A DNA stretch of 64,000 bases from NCBI GenBank assembly GCA_037576215.1, contig JBANDB010000004.1:1860001-1924000 (forward strand). Reading direction: 5' to 3'. The DNA comes from Armillaria gallica (taxonomy: Eukaryota; Basidiomycota; Agaricomycetes; Agaricales; Physalacriaceae). This document shows positions 36,472 through 46,472 of the stretch, piece after piece. Each line of letters begins with the position of its first letter. Position 1 is the first letter of the stretch. The notes below the pieces were generated by a model. The model did not search any database, was not told the DNA's origin, and saw only the letters and a list, made by a program, of their open reading frames with translations. The position numbers and the translations under genes are program-made.

Positions 36472-36800
36472 TCAAAGAAAGGCACCATTTGCCACAAAAC
36501 TCGTCGGTCTCTCTGTGTGGGATTTTGCATGCCAGGTCTCTACGGCCATCCCTGTCTTGTTATAGTAAGCACCTCCCCGTATCCAGGTGTGGTGAATTAG
36601 CTGACAATCGTTATCATAGAAGATGAAGCTTGGCAGACCGTTTGAGTGCTTAGACGTCACGAATGTAATCTTGAGGAAATCCTGTTAAATCTCTGAGCCA
36701 CCTTCGCACAAACTTCTGGTGTGAGCCTCATTTTACATGCTGTCAAGGATTCTGCGTTATAGAGCGTGTAGAGAAACACGATGGTGCTACAGGGTCTGAC
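36472..36800 (-). pseudogene. KDZ-associated-like fragment (relic)
   Basis: Minus-strand frame 36660-36472 contains LPSFIFYDNDCQLIHH and TGMAVETWHAKSH. The continuation towards 36800, with MRLTPEVCVKVAQRF-like sequence, is in another frame. This is the same break as in the left copy, so the frame change predates the duplication. It lacks both ends of a full protein. Confidence 0.45.
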
Positions 36801-36872
36801 AAAGAGCTGTTCATTATCCGATTCAACCGCCCGACTGCGGTGTTCATCGCTTTCAGCGCCTGAAGGAGCATG

Positions 36873-39800
36873 CCGATTGCAGCGCCGAGTTATGTGCAGT
36901 GATCACAGACCTTTTTACTTCCCTGTATTCTTGCGTCTGAGAGCTCCTGCTACCGAGGTGCCAATCAAGGTCTGAAATGGGATGATATTGAGGTCCAACA
37001 TGCGTCTGTCACAGGGCAATTCAAGCTATCTACCCCAGCGTCTACGCTTCATATGCTCTGTCGTTGAGCGCATCTCTATCGATTTCGAGCCCCCACATGC
37101 TGTCTTCGGAGAGCCCTCTACGAACGCCACTATAATTAATGAGTGTGCACAGGTCGTGCAGCATATTGGGCATTTATTTCAGCGTTATCTGACAGAACCA
37201 GAGCACCGTCCCTGGGTTCAGGTAGTGGATTCTAAGACATACGAGCAGAGTCTCGGTGATGTTGTGCTTGCAACCAAAGCTATTTGAATCCTCCGTCTTT
37301 AGTAGACAATCTTTGCCTCCATTTATATATCAGGATATCAAGGTGCGTATACCTTTGCCATCTGAACTCCATTACTTCATTGTTTATGGCCAGATCAAAG
37401 TGCATTTTGTTGTCCGAAAACCTGTATGCCTGTCTTTCTTGTTTCAAAGGCAATCCAGTGAAGCTCTCTATAGGTTGGGGTTAATAATTTGTCTGTTAAT
37501 CAAGTTCTGGAAGACAAGGCAAAGATGGACTTGTATGTGGATAGTGATTTGGACATTCTCCTGATTGAAGCAGCCGCACATGAGGGTATTTTTTTGGACT
37601 GGCTACACACCACGATGCTGGAGATTGTAGATGGACCACTCAACTTCATTCCATAATCTTAGCAATAATCTCCACAATGAGAACTATGATAGCAAAAAAC
37701 TATGATAACAAGAAAGGCGATGCCTCAGTCTCACAGGAACAGGTCGAACCAGAGGATCTGGAAATTTGTTCTGCAAAGTCCTCCGGCGAATGAATGAATA
37801 AATAAATCCCGTTTATAGTATTCACGCCCATTAGGGCGTATGTATACATCTGGTGACTTACTACACTACGCGGTATCTACGTGCCACTGTTGTATCTAGG
37901 TTTACTATACTGTTTGCTGTATCTGATGGGAACTGTTCGTGTAGAGTGAGGGTTTGTGCGAGGGAGTGTGTTGCTGCAGCGTGCTTTGCTTGGGCGAGAG
38001 GGGTTGGTGGCCACTGTCATGACCCGTAGACATTAGCCTGAGAGGCGTTGCTGGTATGAAGTTGGGGGGTCGCGTTGTTCGGGTTTGAAGAGGGGAGGGA
38101 TCGCATATATTTGAGAAGTACTTGAGGGGGGGTGTCAGTACCTTCACTATGAGTTTGAGGGGGGGGAATAGACTATTATCCGGCGCATCAGCAGCAAGTG
38201 CCTGTTACTCAAAGTTCCGCGCAGGAATGGGAAGGCTAGAACGCCGTAGTCTGATTTTCTTATGATCCTTTTCAGATATAGGAATCAACTCACAATATAA
38301 AGTTTTGAATTTATGGATGGCGCTGCTAGAGGATGGTATCCATCAATACTTAAACATTGAAAAGCGGCCGCACCAGCGCTTACATTCGCCAAATCAAAGA
38401 CAGCATCAAAGAGCCCGACTGCTACGAGCTACACCTACAACGATCGCATGAGTCCCATCTGGGTGAGAGAAGATGGAAGAGGCGATTGCAGCGGCATATG
38501 ATAGGTAAGTAACGGTAAGTTACCGTAGCAAAACTACCCCTCCTGGAGAAGCTCAGTAAACGGATACTTACCAGCCTAAAGGATTCGTGCGCTACCCTAC
38601 TGGCAGGCTGCAGCAATGCTCACTCATGAGCCCAATAAAACTCAACCATACACAACCTTTATGGAATTGGACGCTGCAAGAATCGAACGTATAACCACAC
38701 GCTAACTCCTTACATAGCATGCGCTGCACCAAAGTAAACTATTTACTCACATTTCCACCATGCTAATGCGACCTACAGTGGCCTGGACATTCAACGACAT
38801 GAATAATGATGTACCTGAAAAGAATACGTAGGCCAGCATTTCACCGCCGAAACGTTCATTCACCGTCCAGGTAGACGATGCGCATCCCTTTTTGATTGAC
38901 TTCACAGACGGCATCCGGCAAAACGGCATACGAGCGTCTCCTTGAGATAGATTCAAAAAAAGGTGAAAGGGTCCAAAACGGAGGGCAGCTACCACCATCA
39001 GACTCCTTGTTCAAAGAGCTTCGAGGACCCCTCTTCTCTTCTCGATTCCTTATGCTGCGAGCTTGTCTTAGACACTGAGGAAGACATCAACCCGACAACC
39101 GCTGAGTCTTCTGGGGTCACAGTCACATGGAAATTTAGCTGTACGTACTCCTGGCAAACAGCATCGTCAGAGAGCCTTTCACTTGGCTGTCGTTGGTGCC
39201 TTGCTTGAATCCCACTCTGATTTTGTGTTATATACCCCTCCCATCCCATAACCGCCATCCAATACCATTCTCCTGTCCTCACGCACCCGACATGACCGTC
39301 CCCACTCTTCGACAGGTCAGATATCAGTCTGGACATGATGGCTGTGGCTGTACATGCCGTCCTGTCATGCAACCCCGATTACGGTACTTCACCGTTTCTG
39401 TTGTTCCTACAACGCGCCATTAGCTTCGGTGGTCGCCTCCCATGAAATATCGTTGTCAAGGATTGAGCTCAGGAAGTTGCAGCACGATTGTCATCATTGT
39501 CCTAAAATCCCAAAATCAACCAGAGTCATCCCGCCGACCGCAGACCTTTGGAATACTTACTGAGCTAAATCGGAATTAGCGAGCGGAGGATGAGGTAGGT
39601 TGTAAGCTTAAGATGTGTAGATGGTGTCGAATGAAGGATATTTCAAGGTGCAGTGTTGTGACTAAGCTAAGGGAATGGCTTCGAGAAGTAAGGTACGATA
39701 GCTCTGAGCTGATAAGTTGTCTTATGCAAGGTTCAGTCAAAGTTAAGGAGGTAAAATCAGATATATTACGGGCTGGTACTCAACCTGTTATATAGCGCGA

Positions 39801-39970
39801 AGCTCAACGACTAATATGTTCTACAATATTCTAAGGATTGTGAGGGTTCATTATTAGTAAGAAATGTAAGATAGATGGTAAGGAAAGTGCTAGATTACAG
39901 TAGAAGAGGGAACTAAAGAATAAGGGAATTTACTGCATCGATCTCGAGGATGTCGTATGAAATCCAATTT
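36873..39970. other. Gene-poor stretch
   Basis: Frames at 36982-37287 and 37256-37564 (+) overlap and could be two halves of a decayed gene (HRPWVQVVDSKTYEQSLGD), but no family is recognised. 37.6-38.4 kb is low-coding. 38747-39372 has long frames on both strands, so strand choice is not possible. 39.6-39.9 kb holds broken short frames. Confidence 0.35.
38662..38738 (-). repeat. Degenerate tRNA-like sequence
   Basis: The reverse strand has a TGGTGCAGCG stretch resembling an internal A box and, about 45 nt on, CGTTCGATTC resembling a B box. The T-stem and acceptor stem do not pair well, so a working tRNA is unlikely. It may be a tRNA pseudogene or the head of a SINE. Confidence 0.25.
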
Positions 39971-40259
39971 GGAGGACTCCATGTTTGGCGGGCGACGACG
40001 TGGGGAACTCAAATCCATCAACATCGTCGGCGATGACGACGTCAGATAGGAAAACAGGCCTGATAGCCACGATCCCCCATGTCGAAAATGGGGGATGCAT
40101 AGAGAACCAATGTTGGTATCGGGTGGGGGTAAAGCGGCGGGGCTGTCAGTGCTCGCGTAGCTGTCATATTAGTGTCGTCAGTCACATACTGGGGAGTAGA
40201 ATCGACGCCCAGATGAACACTGCCATCGCAGCACTCGTCAGATGTCGGGGACCCGATCT

Positions 40260-41000
40260 TGCTCCCGTCACCTTCTTGCACCCTCCCCGCCACGTTCTCC
40301 TTCCATTGCACCCATGCCCTATCTTCCTCCAATGTTCTCAGACCCTCCCCAGCCCTCCCGTCATTGTCATCACCGCCTTGTTCGTCATCATCATTGCTGA
40401 ACGCTCGTTCCCGCGCCATGCTTGCAAACGGCACTCGATTTTGGATCCTCCGCTTGCCTATGGTCGTTTCTGTGTACGAGATCACCGTGCGTCGGAGGTT
40501 GGTCCCGATGCCGATGCAGGAGATGGCTAGGTAGGGGGATAGGTGGGGATGGTACCGGTTTCTAGGCAATGGCTGGCAGGCCATTGTCATCATTGCTGTC
40601 CTTGGTGATGGTAGCGTATAGGTGAGAGATTGCTGGTTGGGTGTCGTACGCGGTGCTGCCTTGGTTTGTCATAGGTTGGCAAGCCATCAAAAGGTCCAGT
40701 AGGTCCAGTTCCAGATGCGAGGCTGCTGTTGTCATCGGCCGATATTGTTCAACGTCGTCCGCTCGCAGTACATTTGTTGCGGTTCAGAGAATGGGTCGCC
40801 TCTGTCATCGAGAAGGGTCCAGTTGAGAAAGATGACAACAGCGATGAAAAGGAAGGTAAGAGAAAGTGTTAATTACCATAAAAGGATTCTACTTGTCCTT
40901 GTTGAGTTCAGATGTCGTTTCTAAAAATAAAAAATTCGCCATAAAAGAACAACTCGGAATCGTCGTAAACTCGGACTTGTAACAGATGCGTGAGTGGTGC
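40260..41000 (+). repeat. Diverged repeat, related to 45.64-46.47 kb
   Basis: Shares with the later stretch a pyrimidine-rich CCCTCC/CATCATC region, a GTGTACG...CCGATG segment (about 40475 against 45907) and a terminal segment ending GTAAACTCGGACTTGTAACAG (about 40935-40995 against 46428-46472). A shorter piece of the same family is at about 41300-41440. Direct orientation, strongly diverged, no intact coding frame. Confidence 0.6.
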
Positions 41001-41772
41001 AGGATTTGTTGTGATTGGGTCATGATTGGGTCATGATTAGGTTGTGATCATGTGTAATTCTTATGTAGAACTACTGTGATCATACATAGCCACACTGAGT
41101 CAGACGATATCTTACAATATCAATTGAATTCACATTAGTTCTGCTGATATCATCCTGAATCACAGTAGATCTTGCTTATTGTCCAGTAAAGCAGGTCATA
41201 CATTCGTCGGTTGAGCGGATTACAGATGGCTTCGCTTTCTGACTCCCCACTGACAAGACAAACACGACATACGAGGGTAGTCGTGTCGTTCACCGTCGTT
41301 GTTGATGTCTGTGGCCCGATCACCATCCCGCCCTCAGTCCCAATACCCATCCCAGCCACCTCCTCTCCATTGCAGTAGCCAACCCACCCTCTACCACATC
41401 TTACTGTCATTACTCTCCTCATCTATCCTTCCATCGACACAGTGGTCCTGGTTGCTACCACTGTCGCTGCAGTTCGTTTGTAGTCATTTCAGATGTACTT
41501 GGTAGTTGCAAAATCATCACACCAATGCCATTGACACCGATTGCGATGTGGGCCATGTTGGACATCGTCATGGGATGCTGGAAGGGTTGCAGGTCATCAG
41601 AATAGGGATCCTGGGGCGCTGGATGCTTGGGTGTATGGGCAGTAGCGGTTGTTGGCAAGCCCTAGAGTGACATATATGGTTAGGATTAACTGCACGTGAT
41701 CTTGACAGCTGAATAAGTGTGGGAAATGGATCTGGAGAGACCTTGGCACACCTGTAGCAGGCACTTTCATAC

Positions 41773-44749
41773 ATCAAAGTATGTCAATTGACTGATCCCA
41801 ATGATGTATCCAGACAGTCAATTGACTGGTCACCTAAATAAAGCAATTCTATCACCATGACTAGAGCAGGACATTGTCACACCCTCCCCTTTGATGGCTG
41901 TTGCACTGCCACCTCCCTCTCTGCTCACTGTCAGGGTCCTCTGCCCTCCCTCCCATTGTTGCGCTTTTTTTCCTTTTTGGGAATGTTGGTCCAAATGCCT
42001 CCAGAATGTTTGTGGGCCTTATTTCTGCCCTCCTGCTCACTGATTTGGGCGGAAATTTGAGATTTAAGATCTTCTAAAAATATATTATGGGTTAGTAAGC
42101 TGACCCCCCCCCCTCCCGAGCCCCTGGAGGCTGGATTCAGCCTCGGGAGACTGGATGTAGTGTGGCAGTGCAGCCAATTGATGAGATCAGCCATCAATAT
42201 CAGGCCATTTTCGGACAAATCTGGGATTGGGGTGGTTTCTGGGTACTGGATTGGCCAGGGGATGGCACTAGTATATGCCTAAACATAAATAACATAAAAG
42301 CAAACCATCTGGTGAGGTGTGGGGGCCCTGGGGAGGGGGTAAAAAGGGTAAAATAGTGAAAAATAGCGGAAAATCGCAGTAAATTCGTGTTTTGGGGGTG
42401 CTACGTGTATCGGATCACTTCGAAAACTTGACCAATGAATTTCCTGGCCTTGAAAACCCCTTAACGACTGCTCTACAGTACATGTGGCGCATTTTATGGC
42501 TAGGCATAATCGGGAAAATTAGCTTTTTATGGTGCTGCGTGCATCGGATCGCTTCAGGAATGTTACCAATCGATTTCTACACTATGAAAGCCCTAGAATA
42601 CGTCTTTATATGCTATATTTGGTCACCAGAACATGATGAAAAATGGGGGATTGGGGGGTACATACAGTATATTTTGTTTTCTAGCCTTCGCACCAGTCTG
42701 GGGACTTCACCAGTCAATTCCTTGACCTTTAAAACCCCCAAACAACTCTTGGTTACATTTGTGGGGTCTCAGTATCAATCATCATAATGATATAACAGTT
42801 TAGGAGGAGCACATATGGAAACTCGCATTTCTGAGCTTCGGAAAACTTCGGAGCTGTTACCAATGGATTTCTTGACCTTGAAAACCCCCAGAGCACCCCA
42901 AGAACATAATACAGACCATCGGAATACATGGAGAAAAGTGTGATAGTGAAAGTCTGCGAAATACCATATAGCTCGCATTTCTGAATGTTGGGGAAGGTAA
43001 TTGTGGTATAGAATACACGATATATATTGTATAATGGTGTGTACAAAAGATTAGGATGATCCAAAATGTATTGGCAGAGATATAAGGAGATCTTTCTGAA
43101 AATGAGAAGGAGCATCCCACAGATTTCGATGTTCTGGTCATCCTATGGCCCAGGGACCATCAGATTCAGATTCCTGGACCCAAAAAACATAAGACTCATC
43201 AATCATCCATGTGGTTCATGTGTCAAAACTCTGAATAATCCATGTGACTCATCATTTATGCATAAATGTTATGCACACTGCATGGATTATGCACGAGTAA
43301 AAATGACCCCCATGGATGATTGATGAGTCTTATGTTTTTTGGGTCCAGGAATCTGAATCTGATGGTCCCTGGGCCATAGGATGACCAGAACATCGAAATC
43401 TGTGGGATGCTCCTTCTCATTTTCAGAAAGATCTTCTTATATCTCTGCCAATACATTTTGGATCATCCTAATCTTTTGTACACACCATTATACAATATAT
43501 ATCGTGTATTCTATACCACAATTACCTTCCCCAACATTCAGAAATGCGAGCTATATGGTATTTCGCAGACTTTCACTATCACACTTTTCTCCATGTATTC
43601 CGATGGTCTGTATTATGTTCTTGGGGTGCTCTGGGGGTTTTCAAGGTCAAGAAATCCATTGGTAACAGCTCCGAAGTTTTCCGAAGCTCAGAAATGCGAG
43701 TTTCCATATGTGCTCCTCCTAAACTGTTATATCATTATGATGATTGATACTGAGACCCCACAAATGTAACCAAGAGTTGTTTGGGGGTTTTAAAGGTCAA
43801 GGAATTGACTGGTGAAGTCCCCAGACCGGTGCGAAGGCTAGAAAACAAAATATACTGTATGTACCCCCCAATCCCCCATTTTTCATCATGTTCTGGTGAC
43901 CAAATATAGCATATAAAGACGTATTCTAGGGCTTTCATAGTGTAGAAATCGATTGGTAACATTCCTGAAGCGATCCGATGCACGCAGCACCATAAAAAGC
44001 TAATTTTCCCGATTATGCCTAGCCATAAAATGCGCCACATGTACTGTAGAGCAGTCGTTAAGGGGTTTTCAAGGCCAGGAAATTCATTGGTCAAGTTTTC
44101 GAAGTGATCCGATACACGTAGCACCCCCAAAACACGAATTTACTGCGATTTTCCGCTATTTTTCACTATTTTACCCTTTTTACCCCCTCCCCAGGGCCCC
44201 CACACCTCACCAGATGGTTCGCTTTTATGTTATTTATGTTTAGGCATATACTAGTGCCATCCCCTGGCCAATCCAGTACCCAGAAACCACCCCAATCCCA
44301 GATTTGTCCGAAAATGGCCTGATATTGATGGCTGATCTCATCAATTGGCTGCACTGCCACACTACATCCAGTCTCCCGAGGCTGAATCCAGCCTCCAGGG
44401 GCTTGGGAGGGGGGGGGTCAGCTTACTAACCCATAATATATTTTTAGAAGATCTTAAATCTCAAATTTCCACCCAAATCAGTGAGCAGGAGGGCAGAAAT
44501 AAGGCCCACAAACATTCTGGAGGCATTTGGACCAACATTCCCAAAAAGGAAAAAAAGCGCAACAATGGGAGGGAGGGCAGAGGACCCTGACAGTGAGCAG
44601 AGAGGGAGGTGGCAGTGCAACAGCCATCAAAGGGGAGGGTGTGACAATGTCCTGCTCTAGTCATGGTGATAGAATTGCTTTATTTAGGTGACCAGTCAAT
44701 TGACTGTCTAGATACATCATTGGGATCAGTCAATTGACATGCTTTGATA
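41773..44749. mobile_element. Near-perfect 2.98-kb foldback palindrome
   Basis: The arms 41773-43211 and 43311-44749 (1.44 kb each) are inverted copies with only a handful of differences, so pairing positions sum to 86522 throughout. The 99-bp centre has at its middle a perfect 16-bp palindrome, CATTTATGCATAAATG (43253-43268). The outer ends carry two AGTCAATTGACT dodecamer palindromes about 35 bp apart in each arm. Each arm contains several degenerate ~125-155 bp internal repeats. Mirror-image open frames (for example 42392-42787 plus and 43735-44130 minus) follow from the symmetry and are not convincing genes. Interpreted as a foldback-type non-autonomous element of recent origin; no target duplication was identified. 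Confidence 0.92.
42407..43010 (+). repeat. Degenerate ~125-155-bp tandem units within left foldback arm
   Basis: Unit starts near 42407, 42531, 42661, 42811 and 42966. The recurring core is a variant of GTTACCAATGGATTTCTTGA followed by CCTTGAAAACCCCC, at about 42430, 42560, 42697 and 42857. The first two units also share GGTGCTRCGTGYATCGGATC. Mirrored in the right arm (about 43512-44115, minus). Confidence 0.75.
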
Positions 44750-44929
44750 CATACTATTGACTGCTAAGGCTGCTTGGCAAGCAAGATAACTATGACGTTC
44801 CCTCAACAGAGGTGTGGCCACACAGAAGAAGAATGCCGAGGAACAAGTTTACTCAGGCATAGCTCACAGCCTAGCACAGACCAACATTCGTCGGTACCTT
44901 TTTCTTCAGCTAATTCAACTCAAAAAAAA

Positions 44930-45012
44930 ATTACATCTACCAGGATTTGGACTCTAACCCATGGAACACTACATAGTAGAAAAGTACAGTCTAACCATTG
45001 AACTAAAGAGTA
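44930..45012 (-). repeat. tRNA-like sequence with oligo-T end
   Basis: On the minus strand: TCTACTC (acceptor-like), then TAGTTCAATGGTTAGA, a near-perfect A box, then GGGTTAGAGTCC, one mismatch from a B box, then TGGTAGA pairing with the 5' end, then a T9 run (Pol III terminator-like). The T-loop would be 8 nt and lacks TTC, and I could not place a clean anticodon arm. I therefore read it as a tRNA-derived pseudogene or SINE head; a diverged real tRNA gene remains possible. It sits about 180 bp outside the foldback element. Confidence 0.4.
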
Positions 45013-45069
45013 GATCAGATGATAATGGTGGAATGTAGGTTATCGTATTACAATAGTATACATAAATAC

Positions 45070-45088
45070 AATATATATATATATATAA
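45070..45088. repeat. AT dinucleotide microsatellite
   Basis: An uninterrupted (AT)n tract of about 18 bp. Confidence 0.9.
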
Positions 45089-45639
45089 ATGCATGCAGTG
45101 TGCATGCTGGGTATGTGAGTCAGCGGCAGGCACTGCAGGAGGTATTGTCTGTCAGAATGGTAACCTCCGCATCGATTTCAGGAGGTCGCAGTGTCATATG
45201 AAGTCACAGTGCAATTGGAAAAGGGATGGGAAGGGGCTGGAACCCTGTCAACAGCAATGATGAGGACCGAGGGGAAATGGACCTCCCTACTGGATTCCCC
45301 GATGTCAAAAACAAGGGGTGGTGAGATTGGGTGGAGGTAGCTAGTCTGTAGGGGTAGTTATAGGGTGGAAGGGGCGGGCATGAGAATGGGGTAGCGACGC
45401 TGAGCAACAGGAGCATCGGGGGCACACAGCAGAGTGGTGTTCCCCCATCTAAATGATGGAAGATGCGTGACTCTGGAGTGGCTGGAGTGGCTGGGTGGAT
45501 CAGGGGAGGCCAATGTTGGATTTTGGCAGGGTGAGCGACGGTGGGCGGGCAAATTGTTGTACGGCTACAATTCTTGTGGCATCTGTAACGCCCAACAGTC
45601 CTCCTTCGATGCCCAGAAGGGCGTGTTTATTGTCGCCAT

Positions 45640-46472
45640 CATTCACTGTCAGTGTCCTGATCTTGATTCTGCCATCCCGCTCGCCCTCTCCCACCCTCCT
45701 ACATTGTCCATCTGCTCTCCTTAGGTATCAGCCCTCCCTGTGACCATGCCATAGCTCTGCCTCACAGTAGAAACCCACCCACTACCGCAGTCATTGTCGT
45801 CCTGCTCGGCATTGGTGTCCTGGTCATCGGTTGTCCGTTTCGTGGTGCCTCCCACGTGAAGATGGTGGTTGATGTCAGATCCTCGGGCGTATTCTACACT
45901 GTCATAGTGTACGGAGTTCCTGTGCGAGAGCAATTAGCACCGATGTTGATGTGGGGGGTACTCAGACGGTCAGGATGGGGATGGGACTGTATTCGTGGCC
46001 ATGGCAGGGGTCGGCAGGGGTCGTCATCAGCATTGGACTTGCTGGCATCGTCGCCATCACTGCAGATGCATGGATCGTAGCTTATGCGGGTGGTAGGAGT
46101 GGGACATGCACCATTGAAGGTGGTGGAAGGCAAGAAAGAGCGCCACAGCCACTCAGTCGGTATTCGGTTCATCGGACCACGGCGAGCGGAATGCATGCTC
46201 GACATGCATCCTCTGCTCTATTCTCCAACTCAAAAGCCCAAAAGATTAGTTAGATATGATCTTTGATACCTTCTACATACTATAAGTAAGATAAAAACAG
46301 CTGTCATCTAGTTTATTTAGCACAATTGAATATTCTGAAAGTCAAGTGTCTATAAAAGGAGCGTTGTTTGTCGCTATTGAATTCTAAGGTAAAACTTAAA
46401 ATGCAGGGTCCAGGTTCAAAATGTAGCATAAAAGAACGAATCCCGAGTTGTAAACTCGGACTCGTAACAGGT
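45640..46472 (+). repeat. Second copy of the 40.26-41.0 kb repeat
   Basis: Direct, diverged counterpart of 40260-41000. Its end carries CCCGAGTTGTAAACTCGG (46442-46459), a 7-bp stem hairpin. No intact frame. Confidence 0.6.

Larger units (their letters stand above)
33497..36872 (-). repeat. Right arm of dispersed inverted duplication (fuller copy)
   Basis: Inverse match to 6371-8245. It includes the hypothetical gene, the tandem array at 35757-35894, the hairpin repeats and the KDZ-associated-like fragment. Identity over alignable parts is around 90%. Beyond 36872 and below 33497 the sequences differ. Confidence 0.85.

Noticed and set aside
38662..38738. Functional tRNA gene
   Set aside because: Box-like motifs are present but T-stem and acceptor stem do not pair.
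42392..44130. Mirror-image open frames of 120-131 codons in the foldback element as protein genes
   Set aside because: They exist twice only because the arms are inverted copies; composition is not protein-like and they overlap the internal degenerate repeats.
41773..44749. LTR retrotransposon explanation for the palindrome
   Set aside because: The repeats are inverted, not direct; no primer-binding site, polypurine tract or reverse transcriptase motif is visible.
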